From assembly GCF_011009015.1 (NCBI RefSeq), contig NZ_CP048878.1:432501-496500 (forward strand): a DNA stretch of 64,000 nucleotides, given 5' to 3'. Origin of the DNA: Spartinivicinus ruber. Its GTDB lineage: Bacteria > Pseudomonadota > Gammaproteobacteria > Pseudomonadales > Zooshikellaceae. Made by a program: the position numbers and the translations under genes. Each line of letters starts with the position of its first letter. Position 1 is the stretch's first letter. The notes under the pieces were generated by a model. That model was given only the letters and a program-made list of their open reading frames with translations. It was not told where the DNA came from and made no database searches. Shown here piece by piece: positions 57,928 through 64,000 of this stretch.

Positions 57928-58638
57928 ATGGTAAAAAGTTTAAGTCGTGCCCTGGTACTAGTGGTGACAATGCCTCTGGCAGCAATTGCAGCGGAGTTCG
58001 AAGAAGGTAAGCACTATGTTAAGTTGCCTGAGCCTGTACCAACCGTTGATTCAGCCAAAATTGAGGTAGCAGAGCTGTTTTGGTATGGCTGTCCACATTG
58101 CTATAAGTTAGAGCCATTAGTAAAACCTTGGTCGGCTAAGCTGCCAGAATATGTCCAATTTGTGAAAATGCCTGCAACTTTTGGTGGGCTGTGGAATAAG
58201 CATGCCCAACTTTTTTACACTATAGAAGCACTAAAGTTGGATGAGAAAGCTCATGATGCAGTTTTTGCTGCTTTCCATGATAATAACAACCGTTTAGATT
58301 CGCCAGAAAAGATGGCTAAGCTATTAGCTAAATTTGGTGTGTCTGAAGAAGACTTCATGAAGCAGTACAAATCGTTTGGGGTCGCTAACCAGTTACGTTT
58401 GGCTAGCTCTAAAGGCCGTGGCTATCGTGCAACAGGAGTACCCGCTATTATTATTAATGGGAAGTACAGAACAGGAGCAGCCATGGCCGGCGGTGAGAAG
58501 AAAATGCTGGAAGTGGCTGAATACCTGGTTGAGCAAGAGCGTAAGCTGACTCCAAAAGTTAGCCAGAAAGATAATGATCAACAAGGAAGTGCTGAGTCTA
58601 CACAAGAAAACAAAACAGAGTCAGCTGTTGTTGAGTAG
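57928..58638 (+). CDS. dsbA: Thiol:disulfide interchange protein DsbA
   Basis: 236 residues with a signal peptide (ending AIAA) and a thioredoxin fold carrying the active site FWYGCPHCYKLEP, the CPHC of DsbA, and cis-Pro in TGVPAIIING. Oxidises cysteines of exported proteins such as the cytochrome-linked and pilin substrates nearby. An extra ~25-residue Gln/Glu/Ser-rich tail extends beyond the usual end. Good SD AGGAGTG upstream. Followed closely by the EEP-family gene. Confidence 0.95.
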   Translation: MVKSLSRALVLVVTMPLAAIAAEFEEGKHYVKLPEPVPTVDSAKIEVAELFWYGCPHCYKLEPLVKPWSAKLPEYVQFVKMPATFGGLWNKHAQLFYTIEALKLDEKAHDAVFAAFHDNNNRLDSPEKMAKLLAKFGVSEEDFMKQYKSFGVANQLRLASSKGRGYRATGVPAIIINGKYRTGAAMAGGEKKMLEVAEYLVEQERKLTPKVSQKDNDQQGSAESTQENKTESAVVE

Positions 58639-58670
58639 TAGCTAAACCTTAACGCTGGTAGTAATCAAGC

Positions 58671-59567
58671 ATGTTCAGTCGGTCAAGATGGCGAAGGAAA
58701 CCACAGATGTTGCGTACTTCGGTAAGGACACTAAAGCAGTTTGTTACTTCTCAAGTGCAAGTGGCACCTGCATTAGCGCATACTGAGTTTGAGTCTGAAC
58801 ATGCTGAGCTAAAATCCTGTTTAACTGAGAAAGACACCTTAAGATTACTTAGCTTTAATATTCAAGTAGGCATTAGCACCCAGCACTACCGTCACTATGT
58901 CACCAGAGGGTGGCAACATGTTTTACCTCACCCCAGTCGTGATGAAAACCTGAACCGAATTGGTCACTTACTGCGTGATTATGATTTAGTTGCAATCCAA
59001 GAAGCAGATGGAGGTAGTATTCGTTCAGGCCATATTAATCAGATTGAATATTTAGCCCGGCGTGCAGGATTTCCCTTTTGGTATCAGCAGCTAAATCGCA
59101 ATTTGGGAAAATTTGCTCAGCACAGTAATGGTTTGTTAAGCCGGGTTGATCCGGATATTTTAGAAGATCATAAACTACCTGGTCGTTTTCCCGGTAGAGG
59201 TGCCATTGTTGCTAAGCTAGGTCATGGTAAAACAGCCTTGTTGGTGATCATGATGCACTTGTCTTTGAGTAGTCGAAGCAGGAATCGGCAGCTGTCATAT
59301 ATTCGAGAACTGGTGGGAGATCATCCTAAAGTTATCTTAATGGGTGATATGAACACCCATGCTGAGCAACTGCTTGATCACTCGCCATTGAGTAACACTA
59401 ACCTGGTATCAGTACAGAGTAACCTTAACACCTTCCCTAGCTGGCAACCGAACCGTGCATTAGACCATATACTCGTTAGTAATAGTTTATTGGTTAAGCA
59501 TGTGAGTGTGGTTGATTTGCCAATGTCTGATCACCTGCCTGTCGCACTTGAGCTGAAGCTTGTATAA
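58671..59567 (+). CDS. Endonuclease/exonuclease/phosphatase (EEP) family protein
   Basis: 298 residues. RLLSFNIQVGIS and LVAIQEADGGSIRSGHINQ match the first two EEP motifs, VILMGDMNTHAEQL holds the Asp-x-Asn pair, and the last two motifs are NRALDHILVS and PMSDHLPVALELK. Catalytic residues are thus complete (unlike crc), indicating a phosphodiesterase. Substrate unknown; the basic N terminus (SRSRWRRKPQ) is not a signal peptide. Position between dsbA and the GGDEF gene matches PA5488. Confidence 0.85.
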   Translation: MFSRSRWRRKPQMLRTSVRTLKQFVTSQVQVAPALAHTEFESEHAELKSCLTEKDTLRLLSFNIQVGISTQHYRHYVTRGWQHVLPHPSRDENLNRIGHLLRDYDLVAIQEADGGSIRSGHINQIEYLARRAGFPFWYQQLNRNLGKFAQHSNGLLSRVDPDILEDHKLPGRFPGRGAIVAKLGHGKTALLVIMMHLSLSSRSRNRQLSYIRELVGDHPKVILMGDMNTHAEQLLDHSPLSNTNLVSVQSNLNTFPSWQPNRALDHILVSNSLLVKHVSVVDLPMSDHLPVALELKLV

Positions 59568-59685
59568 CGGATTACTCTGTTAGAGAAGTCTTACACTCTA
59601 TTTGCGTTTTTTTGTCGTCTCGTATTGCAAAATATCCTTGCTTTTTTAGGCCTTGTTAAGCAGCTGACTATACTTGAGTTGGGAA

Positions 59686-61518
59686 ATGCTAAATTGGCTG
59701 CAAAACATGACGGGATTAAATGCAACTTCTGAAGACGCACAGCACTGGCGTAATAAATATGCTGATAAGCTGACTGAGCTGGATAAGCTAGAGCAGACTG
59801 CTATAGAAAAGATTGATCAGTTAAGAAAAGCGCTATTGGTGGTTAACTTGGCTTGTCATGGTTTACATCCAGCTTTAGATACAGAGCTGACAAGGCTGAA
59901 TAAAGCGTTGAGAGGAGAAAACCTATCTCTAGATATTGCTGATCCACTTGAAAGCCTGCAAGAAGCGGCAGAGCCGGTAATTGAAGGAAACTATCGGCAA
60001 CAGACGCTTAGTGCCTTAGAAACAGCGCTGGATAAGTTCAGTGGCATCGAACTGGATAAGCAAGCCAGTAAAGACTTAAAGCAATTCCGCAAACAAATAA
60101 AACAGCAGAGCCCCTCCTTTAGTGAGCTGCCTCAGGTAGTAGAGCAGTTTTCTGAGTTAGTGAGTAAGTTGCTGCCAACCAGTAATGAGCAAGAAAAAAC
60201 TGATCTTGAGGAAGAAAATAAAGAGCCAGCTAAAGGCCTGTGGCAACGGCTGTTTGGTGCTGAGGCAGCAGAAGGTGAAACTACAGAAGCGGGAGCACTA
60301 GAGCATAAGACAGATACTGATACAAAAAATGATCAATATGTTGAGACACTAACAACTGATATAGAGCTAGTTGATGAGGAAACGATAGAAAAAAAAACAA
60401 CCCAGCTGTCTGATGCTCTAATCAAGGCAGAGTCAGAAGATACGACTGATCAGCTCGAAGCGCTTGAACATAAATTTACCTCTGTTATTGATCAAGTAGG
60501 GGAATGTATTTTAACGATGCTTAATCAGCTGGCAGTGCCAGAAGCAGTGATTGATGATGCTCAATTTTTAAAGAAAAAGATTGAAAAAGGCCTCACTTGG
60601 TTTGAGTTAATTCCTGCTCTAGAGACGATCACAGTGATTGTTCTGGCGACAATAGGTGAGATAAAAGAGGAATTTGAGCATTATTTAAAAGATTTAAACG
60701 AGCGGCTTCATTCATTTCAAAATACTGCTGTTGAAGCGCAGGCAGATTATCAGCAAGCATTGGAGTCAGCTGATAAATATAATCAATTGATGCAACAAGA
60801 TTTAGGTGAACTGCAAAACTCGGTAGAGCAGGCCACTGATCTGGAAGATTTAAAGCAGGTAGTCAGTACCCAGTTGGATAAAGTGCTGCAATCGTTGGAA
60901 TCCCAACACACTCAGCTAGATAAGCCGCCCAGCCTGACTGATCAACTTACACAGCTCGTCCAACGGGTTTCTCAAATGGAAACCCAAACTAAAGAGTTAG
61001 AAGACACACTTTATAAAGAGCGAGCTAAAGCATTGCAGGATAGTTTAACAGGCATTGCTAATCGACAGGCTTATGAAGAAAGAGCCAGGTATGAATACGC
61101 TCGATGGAAACGTTATAAACAACCGTTGGTTTTTTCTGTCGCTGATGTTGATTTTTTTAAAAAAATCAACGACAACTATGGTCATTTAGCGGGTGATAAG
61201 TTATTGAAAATTATTGCTAAGCAATTGAGCAAACGGTTGCGGGAAGTTGATTTTATCGCCAGGTATGGTGGAGAAGAGTTTGTCATTATTATGCCAAACA
61301 CTAATATTGTAGATGCAACGAGTGTTATGGATAGCGTTAGACAGGGCATCGAAAGTGCCCCATTTCATTATCAGGGTAATAAGTTGCAAATTACCGCATC
61401 GTTTGGCTTGGCTGCTTGTGGAGAAGGGGATGAGTCCCCAAAAGCGATATTTGATCGTGCTGATAAAGCACTATATGAAGCTAAACAAACCGGTCGAAAT
61501 CGGTGCTGTGTAGCATAA
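59686..61518 (+). CDS. dgcP: Diguanylate cyclase with long coiled-coil N terminus, DgcP-like
   Basis: About 610 residues (ATG 59686; TTG at 59674 is an alternative). The N-terminal ~440 is a Glu/Gln-rich helical region without membrane segments; the C-terminal GGDEF domain has ARYGGEEFVIIMP (active GGEEF) and an RxxD inhibitory site five residues earlier (REVD). It should make c-di-GMP with product feedback. The gene order dsbA-EEP-GGDEF equals PA5489-PA5487 of P. aeruginosa, where DgcP is a polar enzyme. A type I secretion ABC gene follows 21 bp later. Confidence 0.88.
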   Translation: MLNWLQNMTGLNATSEDAQHWRNKYADKLTELDKLEQTAIEKIDQLRKALLVVNLACHGLHPALDTELTRLNKALRGENLSLDIADPLESLQEAAEPVIEGNYRQQTLSALETALDKFSGIELDKQASKDLKQFRKQIKQQSPSFSELPQVVEQFSELVSKLLPTSNEQEKTDLEEENKEPAKGLWQRLFGAEAAEGETTEAGALEHKTDTDTKNDQYVETLTTDIELVDEETIEKKTTQLSDALIKAESEDTTDQLEALEHKFTSVIDQVGECILTMLNQLAVPEAVIDDAQFLKKKIEKGLTWFELIPALETITVIVLATIGEIKEEFEHYLKDLNERLHSFQNTAVEAQADYQQALESADKYNQLMQQDLGELQNSVEQATDLEDLKQVVSTQLDKVLQSLESQHTQLDKPPSLTDQLTQLVQRVSQMETQTKELEDTLYKERAKALQDSLTGIANRQAYEERARYEYARWKRYKQPLVFSVADVDFFKKINDNYGHLAGDKLLKIIAKQLSKRLREVDFIARYGGEEFVIIMPNTNIVDATSVMDSVRQGIESAPFHYQGNKLQITASFGLAACGEGDESPKAIFDRADKALYEAKQTGRNRCCVA

Positions 61519-61539
61519 TGATTAGGGTATATGTAATTC

Positions 61540-63717
61540 ATGGTTCAAGCTCAACCGGTAAAGAAAAAAGCAAACTGGCAAGTGGCAACGGATGATTCAA
61601 CTTTTTTTGACCCTCTATTAGCCAGCCTGGTAATTCTCACAAAAATTTTTGGCAGAGCCCATTCTGAAGATTCGTTACGTGCAGGCTTACCTCTGGAGGG
61701 GGGATATCTCACCCCTGCGTTATTCGTGCGTGCAGCCGAGCGAGCAGGCTTGTCGGCCCGACTGATCAAGCGCCCTTTTAAAGCTATTAGTTCATTGGTG
61801 ACACCTGCCGTATTGTTGTTAGAAGATCAAACAGTAGTCGTGTTGGTTGATGTCAATCATAAGGCGGGTGCTGCCAGAGTTATTATCCCAGAAGCAGGGG
61901 ATGCGGAAAAAAAAGTATCGACCAAAATATTGGAGCAGCGCTACAGTGGTTATGCCTTTTTTATTAAAGAGCAGTTTCGTTATGACAAGCGCACTGCTGC
62001 CCATTTACAAGAAGAAAAAGGTCATTGGTTTTGGAGTACTTTGAAAGGCTCGTGGAAAATTTATCGGGATGTTTTACTTGCCTCTCTACTAATTAATATT
62101 TTTGTGGTGGCATCACCATTATTTGTGATGAATGTATATGATCGGGTCGTGCCTAATCAGGCGTTTGATACCTTATGGGTGCTGGCAGTAGGGGCGATTA
62201 TAGTCTTTAGCTTTGATTTTTTGCTAAAAATGCTGCGCAGTTATTTTATTGATTTGGCAGGCAAAAAGTCAGACATCTTGCTGTCGGCTAAAATATTTTC
62301 CCAGGTTTTAGGGATAAAAATGTCGGCAAACCCAACCTCTGTGGGATCTTTTGCGAAAAACCTGCAAGAATTCGAAAGTATTCGGGATTTTATTACATCG
62401 ACCAGTATTACCGCCGTTGTTGATCTGCCTTTTGTGGTTATTATTTTACTTATTATTTCAATTATCGCTGGTCCGCTAGTTTGGATTCCAATTATAGGTA
62501 TCATTATCATCGGTGTTTATGGTTATCTTATCCAAGCACCACTCAGAAATTCTATAGAACAAACCTTAAGAACCTCAGCCCAAAAAAATGCGACACTCAT
62601 AGAAAGTTTAACGGGTCTTGAAGCACTAAAAATAGCTCGTGCCGAAAGTGAGGTGCAATATAAATGGGAGCAAGCTGTAGGTAACATAGCTAAATGGGGA
62701 GTGAAAACAAAATTACTTTCTGCTTCTGCGGGTGCTGTGGCTACCTATGTACAGCAGATGTCTACGGTGGGTATTGTGGCATTCGGCGTTTATTTAATTG
62801 CCGAAGGCGAGGCCAGTATGGGGGGGCTGATTGCCACGGTAATGCTAGCGGGTCGTTGTTTGGCGCCAATGGCCCAGGTAGCCTCACTATCCACCCGTTA
62901 TAACCAAGCCAAGTCTGCCTTTATGGGATTGAACGAGGTGATGAAGTTGCCTGGTGAGAACCCTGCTGACAAGCGCTTTGTAAACCGGCCAAAGTTTGAA
63001 GGTAATATTGAGTTTGATCATGTAAGTTTTAATTACCCTAATCAGCAAGTGAGAGCACTGACTAATGTAAGCTTTAAAATTAATGCTGGTGAAAAAGTAG
63101 CCATTATTGGCCGAATTGGCTCGGGTAAAACCACTATTGAAAAACTTATTTTAGGACTATACCAGCCCAATGAAGGCGCTGTAAGAATGGATGGTATTGA
63201 TCTACGACAGGTTAACCCTTCTGACTTGCGCCATAACATTGGCTGTGTGCCACAAGACATCATTTTGTTTTATGGTTCTGTTAAAGACAATATCTCACTT
63301 GGGGCTCATTTTGTTGATGATGCTGCTATTATCAAAGCCGCTCAGATTTCTGGTGTGGCTGACTTTGCCAATAAACACCCTGATGGGCTGGACTTAATGG
63401 TGGGTGAGCGGGGCAGTAACCTCTCTGGAGGGCAACGCCAAAGCATTGCACTGGCAAGAGCCATTTTACTTGATCCCCCCATTTTATTATTGGATGAGCC
63501 TAGTAGTTCCATGGATAACACCAGTGAAATGCTAATGAAGCAAAAACTGATGACTCAGCTTGGACATAAAACACTAGTATTAGTTACCCATAAAGCATCA
63601 TTACTTGAATTAGTTGATCGGCTGATAGTCGTTGATCAAGGTAAGGTTGTGGCAGATGGACCTAAAGAATTGGTTCACGCTGCACTGCGGGAAGGCAAAT
63701 TGAAAATTGAAGCATGA
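61540..63717 (+). CDS. Type I secretion system permease/ATPase (LapB/RtxB-like)
   Basis: 725 residues. N-terminal C39-like domain without the catalytic Cys (~1-150, DSTFFDPLLASLVILTKIFG), as in LapB/HlyB-type exporters; ABC transmembrane domain (~160-430); and nucleotide-binding domain with IGRIGSGKTTIEKLI, LSGGQRQSIALARAIL and LLLDEPSSSMD. Exports large RTX-type proteins without a leader peptide. Its stop overlaps the start of the HlyD-type adaptor (ATGA). The secreted substrate is not in the window. Confidence 0.94.
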   Translation: MVQAQPVKKKANWQVATDDSTFFDPLLASLVILTKIFGRAHSEDSLRAGLPLEGGYLTPALFVRAAERAGLSARLIKRPFKAISSLVTPAVLLLEDQTVVVLVDVNHKAGAARVIIPEAGDAEKKVSTKILEQRYSGYAFFIKEQFRYDKRTAAHLQEEKGHWFWSTLKGSWKIYRDVLLASLLINIFVVASPLFVMNVYDRVVPNQAFDTLWVLAVGAIIVFSFDFLLKMLRSYFIDLAGKKSDILLSAKIFSQVLGIKMSANPTSVGSFAKNLQEFESIRDFITSTSITAVVDLPFVVIILLIISIIAGPLVWIPIIGIIIIGVYGYLIQAPLRNSIEQTLRTSAQKNATLIESLTGLEALKIARAESEVQYKWEQAVGNIAKWGVKTKLLSASAGAVATYVQQMSTVGIVAFGVYLIAEGEASMGGLIATVMLAGRCLAPMAQVASLSTRYNQAKSAFMGLNEVMKLPGENPADKRFVNRPKFEGNIEFDHVSFNYPNQQVRALTNVSFKINAGEKVAIIGRIGSGKTTIEKLILGLYQPNEGAVRMDGIDLRQVNPSDLRHNIGCVPQDIILFYGSVKDNISLGAHFVDDAAIIKAAQISGVADFANKHPDGLDLMVGERGSNLSGGQRQSIALARAILLDPPILLLDEPSSSMDNTSEMLMKQKLMTQLGHKTLVLVTHKASLLELVDRLIVVDQGKVVADGPKELVHAALREGKLKIEA

Positions 63718-64000
63718 ATAAATCAGCCTTGAAAAAGCAGAGCCCTCAGGCTTTAGCGGCACGCTCTAAAGCAAGATTAAAGGGTTCTAAAGAGCGTATC
63801 AAAGAAGTGGCGTTTAAAGCCAAAGTCGCGGATAACATGCCCTCTTACGATCTGGACTATATGTCAGACACCAGTGCGGCAATGATGCTAAAAACACCCA
63901 AAGGGAGTCGTGTTCTACTTTTTGCTGTGCTATCGGTTGTCATTGTCTTATTGATTTGGGCGGCCTGGGCTGATGTAGACGAAGTGACCCGTGGCGAGGG
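63714..64000 (+). CDS. HlyD-family type I secretion adaptor, 3' truncated by window
   Basis: ATG overlaps the stop of the ABC gene. The visible 95 codons show a basic cytoplasmic N terminus (QALAARSKARLKGSKERI), then one transmembrane segment LLFAVLSVVIVLLIWAAWAD and the typical VDEVTRGEG entry to the lipoyl domain. With the ABC exporter it forms the inner-membrane part of a LapBC-like system. The rest of the gene continues beyond the window. Confidence 0.9.
   Translation, partial: MNKSALKKQSPQALAARSKARLKGSKERIKEVAFKAKVADNMPSYDLDYMSDTSAAMMLKTPKGSRVLLFAVLSVVIVLLIWAAWADVDEVTRGE

Overview
The window is a gammaproteobacterial chromosome segment of moderate, AT-leaning base composition. Gene content and order match several separate Pseudomonas-type core blocks: recG-oxyR; rpmG-rpmB-radC-coaBC-dut-algC-argB-slmA-pyrE-crc-rph-yicC-gmk-rpoZ-spoT-ridA; laoR/laoCBA-coaD-yfhL-mutM; and engB-cytochrome c4-dsbA-EEP protein-GGDEF protein. 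Many short spacers, AT-rich accessory genes and the absence of typical Pseudomonas base composition suggest a marine relative in Oceanospirillales (a Zooshikella or Spartinivicinus-like organism is my guess, not proven). I found no rRNA, tRNA, CRISPR array, phage or transposase gene.

Layout. 1-3.6 kb: end of a STAS-domain gene, recG and oxyR. 3.6-9.1 kb: accessory stretch with an SDR epimerase, an RtcB2/PrfH RNA-damage operon, a lone HlyD-like adaptor, a DUF4124-glutaredoxin protein and a periplasmic binding protein. 9.1-14.1 kb: sbcDC. 14.6-18.5 kb: GDSL lipase, small periplasmic protein, PEP-CTERM-like protein, TSUP transporter. 18.8-24.2 kb: Ppx/GppA-like protein, TetR regulator and a divergent aldehyde dehydrogenase/Tat protein/GMC oxidoreductase operon equivalent to the long-chain alcohol oxidation system LaoABCR. 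24.3-26.8 kb: coaD, yfhL, a small protein, mutM. 26.9-30.6 kb: solitary HyuA-type gene and a membrane fatty acid desaturase. 31.3-49.3 kb: trhP and the long housekeeping block through ridA. 49.3-54.3 kb: a second RNA repair cassette (nucleotidyltransferase, Hen1, Pnkp). 54.6-61.5 kb: engB, cytochrome c4, a small exported protein, an orphan prepilin, dsbA, an endonuclease/exonuclease/phosphatase-family protein and a diguanylate cyclase. 61.5-64 kb: type I secretion ABC transporter and the start of its HlyD-type adaptor, cut by the window end.

The most notable theme is RNA damage control: RtcB2/PrfH (repair of a cut 16S rRNA decoding centre plus release of stalled peptide) and Pnkp/Hen1 (end healing, ligation and protective 2'-O-methylation) lie about 43 kb apart in one chromosome, each at a break between core blocks. 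A second theme is an apparently undescribed short intergenic repeat with at least four copies here, one of which supplies the last codons and stop of hen1. Clear regulatory candidates are a LexA-like box between oxyR and the SDR gene, a 20-bp palindrome between laoR and laoC, and paired direct repeats ahead of the desaturase.
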